Shown here: positions 50,975-62,367 of the stretch, piece by piece | How positions within the stretch are numbered: the first letter of the stretch is position 1 | Layout: each line of letters starts with the position of its first letter | Assembly (NCBI GenBank): GCA_902729315.2 | Contig: LR746269.1 | Span: forward strand, 9,398,231-9,462,230 | Source of the DNA: Spirodela intermedia | Taxonomy: Eukaryota; Streptophyta; Magnoliopsida; Alismatales; Araceae | Reading direction: 5' to 3' | Length of the DNA: 64,000 bases | Made by a program: the position numbers and the translations under genes | Notes under the pieces: model-generated | Database searches by the model: none | What the model was told of the DNA's origin: nothing | The model's input: the letters and a program-made list of their open reading frames with translations, nothing else

Positions 50975-52900
50975 ATGCATGTGAGGAAACTTCTCTCGCG
51001 GATCGGGAAATCGCTCCCTCGCCCTTTCCTCTCCTCGGCCACCCTGAAAGTCCGCCCTTGCTCAGCCGCCGCGATATCCCCGCCGTCCGCCGCCGTCTCC
51101 TACCACGCCTCCGCCGCCCCCCCGCCTCGACTCTCCCTTCCACAGAGAGATGTCAGTGAAGACCAGAGCGTGGCGCGATCGAACTGGTGGATCACGCAGC
51201 TCACCAGAGAAGGGAAGCCCGCCGAAGCACGCCGGATGTTCGACGGAATGTCCAAGCACGACGTCGTCTCGTGGACCGCCATGGTTTCCGGCTACATCAG
51301 GTGCGGGATGATCCGAGAGGCCCGCCTCCTGTTTGAAAACCCTCGGGCGAAGAAGAACGTCGTCACCTGGACGGCGATGCTGTCCGGATACGTCCAGTCG
51401 AAGAGGATAAAAGAGGCCGAGGAGCTCTTCGAGAAGATGCCCGAGAAGAACGTCGTCTCCTGGAACACCATGATCGCAGGGTACGCGGAGAACGGGCTCC
51501 TCGAGGCGGCGTACGAGTTGTTCGAAAGAGCGCCCCTCAGAAATGTGGTCTCGTGGAACACGATGCTGACGGCGCTGGCTCAGAGAGGGAAGATCGACGA
51601 GGCCAAGGAGCTCTTCCGACGGATGCCGGAGAAGGATACTATCTCTTGGACGGCGATGCTCGCGGGGCTCGCCCAGAACGGGCGGGTGGATCAGGCTCGC
51701 TTGCTGTTCGACCAAATGCCCGAAAAAAATGTCGTCTCGTGGAACGCTATGGTCTCCGGGTACGCGCAGAATCTGAGGCTCGACGAGGCGCTCCACCTGT
51801 TCGAGATGATACCGGAGCCAGATCTTCCCTCTTGGAACGCCATGATCACAGGGTTCATACAGAATGGGGAACTGAGAAAAGCGCGAGATTTGTTCGACAA
51901 AATGAAGCAGAGGAATGTCGTCACCTGGACAACCCTAATCACTGGGTACGTCCAGGATGGGCTCGGGGAGGACGCGCTGAAGGTGTTCTCGCAGATGCAG
52001 AGCGATGGAGTCAAGCCCAACCAGGCGAGCTTTGTGAGCCTTCTCGCCGCCGTCAGTGACCTAGCCGGCCTCGGCGAAGGAAAGCAAATCCATCAGATCA
52101 TCTGCAAGACCATCTTCCAGTTCAGTCCCTTCGTACTGTCGGCCCTCATCAGCATGTACTCCAAGTGCGGCGATATCGCCACAGCCCGAGCCGTGTTTGA
52201 TCTGACGGAGCACAAGGACTCGGTCATATGGAACGGGATAATCGCCGCCCACGCCTACCACGGCTGCGGCAGAGAAGCCATAGCGCTGTTTGAAAACATG
52301 AGGAGGAGTGGGTTCGCCCCCGACGGCGCCACCTATGTGGGAATACTGTCGGCGTGTAGCCACTCTGGCCTGGTCGGAGAAGGGCTCAAGCTTTTCAGAG
52401 TGTTGTTGGAAGAAGAATCAATTGACGTGAGGGAGGATCACTATGCTTGCCTGGTTGATCTCTGCGGGCGGGCTGGTCGGCTGGAGGACGCTGCTACGCT
52501 CCTGGAAAGGCTCAACGTTGGCTCCTCCTCCGCCACCGCCTGGGGGGCTCTTCTTGCAGGCTGCAACGTTTATGGGAACGTGAGAGTTGGGAAGATGGCG
52601 GCAAAAAAACTGCTGCAGGTGGAGCCTGGCAACGCAGGCACCTATCTGTTGATGTCAAATATATATGCTTCCGCGGGGAGTTGGAAGGAAGCAGCAAGGG
52701 TGAGGTTGAAGATGAAGGACAAGGGTCTGAAGAAGCAGCCAGGGTGCAGTTGGATTGAGGTGGGCCGCAGGGTTCACGTGTTCGTCGTGCGGGACAAGTC
52801 TCACTGCGAAAGAGATGCGATCTATAGCTTGATCCAGGAGCTTCATCACTGGATGAGGCTGTCGGGTTATGTAACGCTTACGGAATGTACGCCTGAGTGA
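50975..52900 (+). CDS. PLS-class pentatricopeptide repeat protein, At2g35030-like
   Basis: Intronless gene of about 641 aa. The N-terminus (MHVRKLLSRIGKSLPRPFLS) is basic and Ser-rich, as in a mitochondrial transit peptide. It is followed by about a dozen tandem PPR motifs with repeated VVSWNAMVSGYAQ, DEARxLF and MPEKN text, then an E-type end (GRAGRLEDAATLLERL, LLAGCNVYGN, YASAGSWKEAARVR, KKQPGCSWIEVGRRVHVFV). The protein stops soon after the E/E+ region and lacks a DYW domain. The order and spacing of motifs match Arabidopsis At2g35030. Members of this class usually act as RNA-editing specificity factors in organelles; the target is unknown. The ATG at 50975 is the first in the frame. Confidence 0.92.
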   Translation: MHVRKLLSRIGKSLPRPFLSSATLKVRPCSAAAISPPSAAVSYHASAAPPPRLSLPQRDVSEDQSVARSNWWITQLTREGKPAEARRMFDGMSKHDVVSWTAMVSGYIRCGMIREARLLFENPRAKKNVVTWTAMLSGYVQSKRIKEAEELFEKMPEKNVVSWNTMIAGYAENGLLEAAYELFERAPLRNVVSWNTMLTALAQRGKIDEAKELFRRMPEKDTISWTAMLAGLAQNGRVDQARLLFDQMPEKNVVSWNAMVSGYAQNLRLDEALHLFEMIPEPDLPSWNAMITGFIQNGELRKARDLFDKMKQRNVVTWTTLITGYVQDGLGEDALKVFSQMQSDGVKPNQASFVSLLAAVSDLAGLGEGKQIHQIICKTIFQFSPFVLSALISMYSKCGDIATARAVFDLTEHKDSVIWNGIIAAHAYHGCGREAIALFENMRRSGFAPDGATYVGILSACSHSGLVGEGLKLFRVLLEEESIDVREDHYACLVDLCGRAGRLEDAATLLERLNVGSSSATAWGALLAGCNVYGNVRVGKMAAKKLLQVEPGNAGTYLLMSNIYASAGSWKEAARVRLKMKDKGLKKQPGCSWIEVGRRVHVFVVRDKSHCERDAIYSLIQELHHWMRLSGYVTLTECTPE

Positions 52901-53358
52901 ACACTGGCCGCCTCTATTTTTGCGGGAGAGAAGCCTGAGCATTCTACAAACAATCTGTATAGACTAGTGCGTACACATAAACAACTTTGCCAGATCGATA
53001 CAAAATCTTGAACAATGATTGCCCATACATTTCTGCGGGTAGGGCTACTTCTTCCTTTAAATTTATGATATATTTTTTAAGTCATGTTTGTGTCATTTCG
53101 GAAACACCAGAGTTGACACTTAGATTAGTGCTCATACGCAAGAATCAGGCAATCGATAAGATGTAGATTAGCTGTCACGTAAGGCATCCAGAACAGATTA
53201 AATCGACAGTAAAGTGAACGGTAGGGTAGAAACTATCAGATCAATGAAATTAGCCGTGGCTTCGATTGATAAGGAGTCGACGGACATCAACATCCAACAT
53301 TCCTATGTAAATACAATTCGAGTGATTCCGCAGCCTCCATTGTTTAGCTTCGAAGCAC
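52901..53358. other. Convergent spacer between the PPR and histone H4 genes
   Basis: Tail-to-tail gap, moderately AT-rich. I see no gene in it. Confidence 0.5.
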
Positions 53359-53691
<333 letters not shown>

Positions 53692-53752
53692 TCAGAAACT
53701 CTCAGATCCACCTCCAACGACGAACGCTCTCCCAGAAATAGGACAAAGGGGA

Positions 53753-53760
53753 TATTTATA
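53753..53760 (-). promoter_or_regulatory. TATA box of histone H4
   Basis: TATAAATA on the minus strand, about 83 bases upstream of the H4 ATG. Confidence 0.7.
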
Positions 53761-53820
53761 TTTAGTTTCCTCTCCTAGAACTCGCTTAGGGATCGAATTT
53801 CCACCGTCAGATGTACTGCT

Positions 53821-53828
53821 GATCCGCG
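53821..53828 (-). promoter_or_regulatory. Histone octamer (OCT) element
   Basis: Exact CGCGGATC on the minus strand, the plant histone gene octamer, about 60 bases upstream of the TATA box. Known to direct S-phase and meristem expression in plant histone genes. Confidence 0.8.
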
Positions 53829-53848
53829 TGTGCAGATCCTGCGACGCT

Positions 53849-53853
53849 ATTGG
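53849..53853 (-). promoter_or_regulatory. CCAAT box in the H4 promoter
   Basis: CCAAT on the minus strand, about 20 bases upstream of the octamer. Confidence 0.5.
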
Positions 53854-54375
53854 CTGGAAATCTTTCGTATTTTTCGACTTTCGAATCTGTTTCCCGCTCG
53901 TCTTCGAGTCGTGGCCCGCGCCACGTAGGATGTATTTTTCGTGGGCCTTCTGTGAACGCCCCATGAGGCCCATTAGAAGTGATGTAATGCTGACGGCATT
54001 AATGGGCCCTCCCTCATTGAGCACCCCATTTACTCACCCTAGACCTCGGCCCCGGCCCAACAACATCGCCTCCCCTGTGCGCCCCCCTTCCTCCAGCCCA
54101 CCGAATCTTGTGGGCCATAGGCCCTGCGTCATAGATCGCCACCAGCTAATGGGTCCAGGACGAACTAAATATGGGCCCCTTAAAGGCCCGCAATATTCGG
54201 TGGGCCGGAGGAGTGGGACACTGGATGTTGTTGGATCGGGGTCGAGACAATTAAATTGGACCAGTCTTGATTGTCCCCGGCCAGGAAAAAGAATTGAAGT
54301 TCCTTTTATTTAATAAATTTTACAGCATTACCATTTATCGCTCTTGAAATCCCAGTGGGAATAATGGTGCCGGTT

Positions 54376-54379
<4 letters not shown>

Positions 54380-54439
<60 letters not shown>
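54380..54439. repeat. (CT)n microsatellite
   Basis: About 60 bases of nearly pure CT repeat. Confidence 0.9.
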
Positions 54440-54443
<4 letters not shown>

Positions 54444-54677
54444 TCTTTCTCCCTCTCTCTATCACTCCCCCCCCCCTCTATCTTCATCTCCATCTCAATC
54501 TCAATCGCTATCTCGGCGCAAGTTGATTGCTGCAACAGAGAGGAGAACCCCATCCGTCTGATCTCGGGGAGCTCGTTTAAATTAATTAAAGAAGTCGCAG
54601 ACAAAATTTATTGTAATGTTGGGGGGCCGGCTTGACGACGGCAGCCATTATTCCCGTGCCCGTGCCCATGCCCATGC

Positions 54678-54719
<42 letters not shown>
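54678..54719. repeat. (CT)n microsatellite
   Basis: Pure CT run directly after alternating CCGTGC/CCATGC units (54654-54676). Confidence 0.9.
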
Positions 54720-54722
<3 letters not shown>

Positions 54723-55233
54723 ATTCTAAAACGTTGTGAACGAGACGTCCGGCGACCGTAGCGCGATCGTTCCTTCCTTCTAGCCGGAGACGAGCATTGA
54801 CTTTCCATCCACATCTATCTCTTTCTCTCTCTCTCAGTGGGTCTGCAATCCCGAGGAGGCAGAACAAGGAAATTATGAGCAACTTAATTCGACGAGTACG
54901 GCCCTTTCCCCCATCCAACACCACAGAGAATGCCAGGGTTGCAGACGGGGATTTAGAGAGAGAAACGCTGAAAGCAAGTCGGTCCCTGAGCTTCTCATTT
55001 GCGGGGAGAGCACTGCAAGAAGACGACTTTTCCTCTCCCTACTCTCCCTTCGACCCTCCTTCCTCTACCTAGCCCTAACCTCCACCTGTGCCCTCACCCC
55101 GACACCCTCCCCCCAAGAATCCGGGCCAACGAATAGCTACCGTGCGACCGACAGTCAACCACATCTGCTTATTCATCTTACAGATCTCTCTCTTCTTTCT
55201 CTCTCTGTTTGTCTGTCTCTCTCTCTCGGCGCC

Positions 55234-55807
55234 ATGAACGGCGTGTACAGACACCAGGATTGCGTGAAGAGGAGATGGGGGGGTGAAGAGGGAGAAGAGA
55301 GAAGAGAGACGTTGCCGCAGCCGGCGGCGCCCCCCTCCGGCGGGCTGCTAGGGTTTTCTCGGTTGGACGATGCGGCGGCCTCCTCCGCCGCGGCTGTCGT
55401 CCCGCCGGTGACTGTGGTGTTCGAGGGTAGCGCCATCTGCCACCGCATCCACCTCCACAGCCTCCCCAACTACGAGAGCCTCGCGCTGGCTCTCCGCCGC
55501 CTGTTCGTCGACAGCTCCGGCGACGACGTGCCCACCCCGGTGGCCCTCACCAATGCCGTCCCCGGCCACATCGTCGCCTACGAGGACCTCGAAGACGACC
55601 TCCTCCTCGCCGGTGACCTCAACTGGAAGTAAGTTCCTCTCTCTCTCCCTCTGTCTCTCTCTCTCTCTCTCCCCCCATCTGTATCTCTTGCTCAGGGCTT
55701 GGTCTTTTCTCCGGCGAAGGGATTTCGTGCGCGTGGCGAAGAGGATCCGGATCCTGCCGGCGAAGGCCAGCCGCCGGAAGCTCTGCGGCACCTGGGGGGT
55801 CGTCTGA
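55234..55807 (+). CDS. IAA33: Non-canonical Aux/IAA protein, IAA33-like
   Basis: Two exons, 55234-55628 and 55720-55807, give 160 aa. It has only the C-terminal PB1 (domain III/IV) part of an Aux/IAA protein: VVPPVTVVFEG, ALALRRLFVD, NAVPGHIVAYEDLEDDLLLAGDLNW and the second-exon end DFVRVAKRIRILPAK. Neither the EAR repressor motif (LxLxL) nor the degron GWPPV is present in the Gly/Arg/Glu-rich N-terminus. That makes it IAA33-like: not expected to be degraded through TIR1, and able to compete in ARF/IAA multimers in the nucleus. The exon junction splits the Lys codon before DFVRV, as expected for the family. Confidence 0.92.
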
Positions 55808-56999
55808 GGAAGAGCAGACAGAGAGACCGCTGTTTCTGGATCGGGCCCATTATGCCCGATTTGGGACCCTGGTCAGCCCAATTATAGTCAAAGCTACGCC
55901 CTTTTCCTGTGTGTTTTTCTCTTTTTTGGATAGCCGAACACTTTCCGTAATTGGAATATGGTTTGGGCCGGGCCTCTTGTCTGTTAGCCTAATATGGCAT
56001 TGACCCTAACAGGCCCGATAAAGGAGAATGTAGGGTGGGCTCGGGCCCATTTTACACCACATAATATGGACCCAGCGTTTTATGTGCCCGTGCCGACGAG
56101 AAGAACTCCGGATGGGCCGGGCCCATTTATATCCCTAATTAGACGAACTAATGGGCCAATCCACCCTTTATTGGTTTGGGTGCAAGCTCAGTAGTGAAAC
56201 TGTAATCTGCCTGACAAGCCCAGCGGACGCACACGTACTTAAGCGTGGTCTTTGGGCCTAACGGTACCATCGGTTGGTACCGGCCCACTACTGAGGATAG
56301 TCATTGGGCCGGTCTGACACAGCAGATTAAAGTGGCCCGAATAATGACGCATAGATCGACATATTTCATCAAAATGGGCCGACAACGGGGGCCCACGAAA
56401 AGGAGGAGGAAAGCAAGGCGGCACGCCTTCAGCTTTTCCGTACCACCTCTCAGGACCACATGTCGACAGCGAGGGCCACTAGCCTGCTTTTTCCTATGAC
56501 GTCATCATTATGCGCCTTCCACATCAGTAAGGTGACGCACGTGGACGCCAACTGCTGGCTTTCTCACCCTTCAGACGTCTTAAAAACCAGCTTATTTCTT
56601 AAAATTCCCGGAAAAGGCTTTTAGCTCGTTCGAATGGGCGGTCAACGGTGCGGGATAATATTTCGGATAATTTCATCTCGTTAATTACCCTGTGACTCCT
56701 TCGGTTCCCGAAACCCTTTCAACTCCCGATCTTCACCCCCCCCCCCTCATGGTTGACTTTACTCATGGATAACTGGGACCATAGTCGCTGAGGCTGGCTC
56801 TCTCTCTCTCTCTCAAGAACGAACGGACAGAGTCATAGGAGTCAAATGGGCCGTCAAATGATCTCTCCGACCTCTACTGCGGAGCTCATGGGCATCAGTG
56901 ATCTTGATCGTGCATCAGAATCGAGTGCTTCTTGTTCGACGGCCATTACCAAGGATATCAAGCAAAACTCTAGCCAACGCCCTGGCGAAAATTGCTAGA

Positions 57000-57006
57000 G
57001 ACCCCA

Positions 57007-57037
<31 letters not shown>

Positions 57038-57650
57038 AGGGGGGGGGGGGCTGTAGATACAGACAGATAGGAAGTTATAGTCAGATGAATGGCAGAGAGA
57101 GAAACAGTGGGTGTAGATATTTATAGATATAAGGAAGGTCAAAGATAGGGAGTAATTTTCAGAGGGTTACAGGGAGAAAGATAGGAGCAAGGGGGGCAGC
57201 TAGAGGGTCGTCGTTAGATAGAAACTAGGGGAGGCTCTGGGTGTAGATAAATAGACAGACTTATCGTTAAATAGGGGGCTGGAGAGAAAGCTAGAATGTG
57301 GTTTATGTGTAGATAAAAGGGTTAGAAAGAGACTGGTCGACAGAAGGATCATTGTTTGATAGAGGGATTGAGAGAGGGATAGAGAGAGTTTTTAGAGTTA
57401 GCTACAGGATTAGAGAAAGATAGGGAGGGAGAGAGAGAGAGGCTGTAGATAGATACGGGGTTATAATTCATAGATAGAGAGAGGGTGGGTTTTTGTTAGA
57501 TAGAGGGTTAGAGAGAGGTAGATAGAGAGGTTTATAGTTAGATACAGGGTTAGAGAGAGAATTTGAGTTTGGCAGAAGGTTTTGGTTAGATAAGTAAAGG
57601 GAGGGTCACAGTGAATCTAGGTAGATACAGTTAAAGGGTAGTTAAAGATA
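57000..57650. repeat. Degenerate GATA/GAGAGG array
   Basis: About 650 bases built from imperfect TAGATAGAGAGAGGGTTAG-like units with periodic 'tagatag', 'gagagag' and 'gggtt' blocks. It begins with a pure (GA)n and G-run near 57010-57050. It looks like an old microsatellite or minisatellite that diverged by slippage and point change. Confidence 0.7.
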
Positions 57651-57659
57651 GATGGTGAC

Positions 57660-58080
57660 AAGGCTCCACACACATATGCTAGAAGGAAGAAGGCCCAAAG
57701 CGCAATAAGTCAGTAACGGTTAGCATTATTGAGGGAAGGCACAGTCACGGCAATGAGCAATATAACAAGGAGTAGTTATGGCAAAGAATAGTTATGACAA
57801 GAGAGGAAAAGGAGAAGATATAAAGAGGGGCGGATCAGGAAGGAGAGGAGGGAGGAGAAATCGGAGTTAGTATCTCGTGCATGTACGAGAAGAGTTGGAG
57901 GGTTGTATGCAACCCTCCATCAATTCTGGGTTCTAGGGTTGTATGCGACCCTTTATCTGTTCTGGGTTCTTTTACTGTGTTTTATTTTCGGTATTTCTGT
58001 TCTAGAGATTGTTTCTTTCATCTAATATGAATTATTCGTAGTTCTTTTATCTGGGTTCTTATGAGATGGATGGATAGATA
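57660..58080. mobile_element. Possible solo LTR or short LTR-derived element
   Basis: The segment has a TATA-like site (ATATAAAGAGG near 57819), a purine-rich downstream region, a hairpin, and a T-rich end with TTCTGGGTTCT repeats and a loose polyadenylation-like region, the layout common in plant LTRs. No TG...CA borders or target duplication could be fixed, so this is a guess. Confidence 0.25.
57899..57970. repeat. Two-copy 36-bp tandem repeat with hairpin
   Basis: Units 57899-57934 and 57935-57970 both run from AGGGTTGTATGC to TTCTGGGTTCT and differ at about five positions. In the first copy, arms GGAGGGTTG (57897-57905) and CAACCCTCC (57910-57918) can pair around a TATG loop. Confidence 0.85.
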
Positions 58081-58579
58081 GAGAATATATTTATAGAGAG
58101 AGAGGGTTAGAGACAGAAGTTATTCTATAGATAAAAAGAGACGGAGAAAGTAAGGGAAAGAGACAATAAGACGGTGTACTGCCAGTACTAGAGCATAGAA
58201 ATTCAGCTAGATGGAAAAGCGGAAGCAGTAAGTGAAGGACGGGAATTTCTTACACAACCATTTGTCTCGGAGGCTCAACCAGTTACTTTCCACTTCTTGG
58301 CCAGGGGAAATGAACGGGGGACAAGCGATATTGGAGTGTACCTTTATCTTATATGGATACCGTCTCCATCCGAAGACATCTTGACGAAAGCGACGGTCAA
58401 TGCCTCTGGCTCGACGTGTTTTTTAATGTTTTAGTGGCCTTTCCCCCGCGACAACCGCCGTTCCCAAAGACTGAACTGTGAGCTGAGAGGAGGAGCGGGC
58501 GTCACCATGTTCAAGCCCTCTGGGCGAAGATTTACACCGTGTCTTGGTCTAGAAGATGGAGAACATGCGGCAGATCGAG

Positions 58580-58584
<5 letters not shown>

Positions 58585-58632
<48 letters not shown>

Positions 58633-58684
58633 TGGACGGCGAGAGTGAGAGCTAGAAGGAAACAGATAGATTGATAGATAGGGT

Positions 58685-58734
<50 letters not shown>

Positions 58735-58737
58735 AGG
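58585..58737. repeat. Two (GA)n microsatellites
   Basis: Pure GA runs at about 58585-58627 and 58689-58734, directly downstream of the FPF1-like stop codon, probably in its 3' untranslated region. Confidence 0.9.
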
Positions 58738-58753
58738 AGTTCGGACGGCCCTC

Positions 58754-59071
58754 TCAGGCGTTGCGCACCTCGAAGATATTCCGGGTCTTGACGACGATGT
58801 CGTACATGTGCATGGTTTTAAGCTTGGAGAAGTCCCGGGGGACGGAGATGAGATGCACCGAGGAGCGCTGGTGGAACTGAAGAAGGTGGGGGTCGAAGAG
58901 GTAGCGCTCCCACCCCAGCGCCGCCAGCTTCTCCTCCAGTGCCTCATACGACGTTATCACCTCGTTGGTCGGCACATGCACCAGAACCTTCCGCCGCCGC
59001 CCGTCGGCGGCCTCCCCCGCCGGGTTCTCCCGGCGGTACACCCCGTTCTTGAACACCCACACCACAGACAT
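58754..59071 (-). CDS. FPF1-like (flowering-promoting factor 1-like) small protein
   Basis: Intronless, 105 aa, the usual size. Starts [17 protein letters not shown], followed by the conserved [57 protein letters not shown] and [16 protein letters not shown]1-like proteins (RAA1 and FLP in rice and Arabidopsis) modulate flowering time and gibberellin and root responses; no enzyme activity is known. A TATA/CArG-like element lies about 110 bases upstream. Confidence 0.95.
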   Translation of the reverse strand: MSVVWVFKNGVYRRENPAGEAADGRRRKVLVHVPTNEVITSYEALEEKLAALGWERYLFDPHLLQFHQRSSVHLISVPRDFSKLKTMHMYDIVVKTRNIFEVRNA

Positions 59072-59176
59072 CTCTCTGTGCGTGTTCTGGAATGTTCGAG
59101 GACGGCGTTAAAGATGTGGTGGAGGAGGAAGAGGAGGATAGAGGGCAGTTTGTCCTGTGGCCGTCGGGAAGGGCCC

Positions 59177-59186
59177 CCTTTTATGG
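59177..59186 (-). promoter_or_regulatory. TATA-like / CArG-type element upstream of FPF1-like gene
   Basis: CCATAAAAGG on the minus strand, about 105 bases before the ATG. It fits both a weak TATA box and the MADS-box CArG consensus CC(A/T)6GG. The TATA role is the simpler reading. Confidence 0.4.
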
Positions 59187-60382
59187 ACGATCCATCTGCT
59201 AATGGACAAAGGACAAGAGGCCGGGCATCTTTCTTCTCGAGGGCTGTCCTTTGCAATGGCTGTGGGCCGTCTCTCCGTTGGCTTAGACTTTGACGTGAGC
59301 TCCGATCACCCGGGCCATTTCATCGGCGGTACGCTCTCCGGCAGCCTGATCCCGGCTGTCTGCCGCTTATCATTATTGCACCCTAAACCTGTTGCACAGG
59401 TTTATTGTGCCCCCGTCTCTTCTTCTTCTTCCTCTTCCTCTTTTTCTTCCTCTTTCTCTTCCTCTTTCTCCGTGTGATCGAATCGGACAAGATATTTTGC
59501 TCTCTTCCTGCCAGACAGCCGCTCACCTCCCCCGCCGGCGGCCCTTCCGACGGGACCGGTCATCCATGTGCCGCCGTCTCTGCTGAGCCGAGCTTTTGAC
59601 AAAACAGAAATGGCGGCGCCATCTGATCCTCCATGAGCGTAAGGCCAAACCGTAAAGGAGAAAGCTCGTTCCCACCCCAAGAACCAGCAGCGCCGCCACC
59701 CCTCCGTCATCGGCCGCCGCCGGAGGATCCAAGGAGCCCAGTGCCAGCCGAGAAAATGACAAGAAACTGTCCTTGAGGAATCTCTCTGGTAAATAGAGCA
59801 CCCAAAGATTCCTTGGCTCCGGACGCGGAGTGGCCGCGTCGGCGATCCCCGCCAAAAGGTCGGTGAATACTAGAAAGCTGACGTGGTAAAATGATAACAT
59901 CCGACGCGGGGGAATCTCTTTAGGTCTAGAAAAGTCCCACACACGGTCGGAAAACCCCCCAGCTCGTATGCGGGACTTTTGGGAGGTAACCATACCGGAT
60001 GGTCGTTGTCTCAATCGCCCACGCAACCACGGGCTCCGATTTGTCTTAATCGGGTGGCCCACACCACGAGGCTAATTAAGCCCACCCAACCGCGACCAGA
60101 GACCCCACGTCGTGTCACTCAAATCCAAAATAATAAGAGCGGTAGAAACTGCTGCCAATATGTCCCGCGGTCTAACTGGGCCGATAGAATAAGGCCCAAA
60201 AAGGCTAAGCTCACCTGTGTCCGTTAGTGGGAATAACCTCTCTGAAATCCATTCAGAAAATGCAATCTCACGATGTGGTCATCTCTGAAGTGGACCCCAC
60301 CTCCCCCGCTAGAGCTATCTAATATTCATCTGAATGATATTCATTATACGTAGCTTTCGAGGGAGATGGGGTCACTGCGGCC

Positions 60383-60417
<35 letters not shown>

Positions 60418-62193
60418 CATTCAAGCTACTCTCAACAAGCAAGTCTGTTTCTACCCACTTTAATGACTCGGTTGCATTTGACTAACTTCATCAAGTGCCA
60501 ATTGTCTTGTGATATAAATATTTAATGGGTATTTATTAATATTCATCCTATGATGGACCGCATGGTTATGGCAGAAGAAGCGATTTATTAATGAAAATAT
60601 TGACCCATATATTACTAAATATAAAATGACAAAAAGTGCCAGAATATTCAGAAATGATGATTTTTTAAGATAATTTATTCGTTAAAGTATTTATTTCGTA
60701 ACGGTAAAATGCATCTGAGTAAATAAAAATATATAATTTTCCATATTTATACCTGGAATGATATAAATGAGATCTCCTGCTGGGTGGGTCAAAGGGCCAA
60801 GTCTCCACTGTTCCCCATCCGTGGGGAATTCGTCGCGTTGCAGCGGCTTGATGATGGCCCAGTTAGGCAAGGTGGCACGTGGAGTAGTTGGACCTAATGG
60901 GCCATTTTGGACTCAATGGGAGGAAAAAGCCCAAGCCCAAGCCCATCACGTGGTCTCTATCATCTCTCCACGTGAGTTATCGCCCGGCCCCCCCTCTTTA
61001 GTACGTGCATGTATGTATGCATGAAATTTCGTCGTCAACGCGACGCTTTGATGGGGACTGGTCAACGGAAAGCCCTGTTTTGCATCCAAACCTCCTCCAC
61101 AATTTCGCATACGCAAAAGTCCGCAAAGCGAAGGGGAAAAGGAACAAAAACATACATTAAAATAATAAGGGGGTTGTAGTATAGTTTACCATGTATAGGT
61201 AGGGAAATGTGAAAAATCACTCCCCATCGCCATTAATTTCTGACCCCCTTCGGGCGTGTAGTCAAAGGGAGGGGCTCATGCAGGCGCCGTCAACCTTCTC
61301 CAGAGGACATGGCCACCACCTCTGTAGAATACGGCGGCCGGTCCAATCTTCGCCAGGAGGAGGCGGAGACCAGACAGCGACGTTCCTCGGCGACAGCGCA
61401 GGGTATTCGACCCTCCTCACCATCGACCCAACTTCCCTCCCACCTTCCCTCTCTCACATCGTATTTTATTAGATCTTTGCCCTAATTCTGAAACTGGGTT
61501 CCTTCATCGCCCCATCCTCTCCGACTTTCTCTCTCTTGTTCCGTCGCCGCCGAGACCCTGACGGTGGTAGGTCCGGAGGCGGAGGTCAAGGGAGGGGGGC
61601 CGGTGTCTCGTCGTGCTTCGATTCCCACTTTGCATCCTCGTGGATTTTTTTCCTGTGCGCGTAGAATATTTGCCGGGCAGAGGTAGGTACTGAGCTTTTG
61701 GGGGACTCGAAGGCCGCCTCAGCTTCTGTTGGCTGCTTCCAGGGGGATGTATGGCGGCCGCAGAGGGGGCAGAGATGTCGCGGTTGTGAGGGCCGGTGTG
61801 GGAATGCTGTGGGGGAAGAGGATGAGATCGGCGGGCTTGGATCCTTCGTCAGCTGGTGGGTTTTCGTCTCCTTGCTCTTCCCCGTCTCGTATAGCGGATC
61901 TTGGCCCCTGAGAATGTTCCTGATCTGTGGGTGCTGTGGTCCGGCGTGCTCGGAGAAGATGGATTGCGCCACGAAGGATGCTCTTCATCTCAGTTTTTCT
62001 TCCGATAGGTTCCTCATTTTCCATTGATTAAATCTGTAATGAGTTCATGAATCTTCCCATCTACGGTCATACGATGCTCGTGAACGCCTTGCGGCTAATC
62101 ATTTCATTCCATTCTGTCCTCTCGTTCCCCTGCCCTCCGGGGAATCTCACGTTGGATTTCTAGGGTTCGTCTACGCTCCTCTATTGTGACTAC

Positions 62194-62229
<36 letters not shown>

Positions 62230-62367
62230 GAGTAGGATCTTCGCCTCTGTTGTCATTGGGGACTGGCGGAGTTCAGATTTTGGCTGTGATTTCGTTTCTT
62301 GCGCTCGCATTTGCTCTACTTCCGAGTCTGGCTGGAGGATCGACTGGTGATATTCTGACTGTGGCAG
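59187..62367. other. Spacer and putative 5' part of the VIN3-like gene
   Basis: From 59400 to 59480 it is TTC/TCC-rich. At 59500-60060 there is a minus-strand open frame with no recognised family. From 60240 to 61200 it is AT-rich with TGGGCC/GCCCA motifs near 60870-60950 and a (CT)n run at about 60386-60413. From about 61480 the GC-rich, CT-containing sequence is likely leader and first exon(s) of the VIN3-like gene; a pure (CT)n lies at about 62195-62225. Confidence 0.45.

Larger units (their letters stand above)
53900..55233. other. H4 upstream region and IAA33-like leader, with CT microsatellites
   Basis: Head-to-head gap. TGGGCC/GGCCCA motifs cluster at 53930-54220. Long (CT)n tracts lie at about 54380-54439 and 54678-54719, and shorter ones just before the IAA33-like ATG (about 55183-55225). 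ORFs over the CT tracts are artefacts. Confidence 0.6.
55808..58753. other. 3-kb spacer with motif clusters and degenerate repeats
   Basis: Convergent gap between the IAA33-like and FPF1-like genes. From 55840 to 56410 it is dense in TGGGCC/GGGCCCA motifs. From 57000 to 57650 it is a degenerate GATA/GAGA array. From 57660 to 58080 it may be an LTR fragment. From 58585 it is GA-rich. I see no gene. Confidence 0.5.

Noticed and set aside
57897-57918. Hairpin as a transcription terminator or a microRNA precursor
   Set aside because: The stem is only nine base pairs, far too short for a plant microRNA precursor, and intrinsic terminators are not used in plant nuclear genes.
59523-60062. A 179-aa minus-strand frame with one hydrophobic stretch
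   Set aside because: No recognised family, frame length is common by chance in GC-rich DNA, and its N-terminal part lacks coding character.
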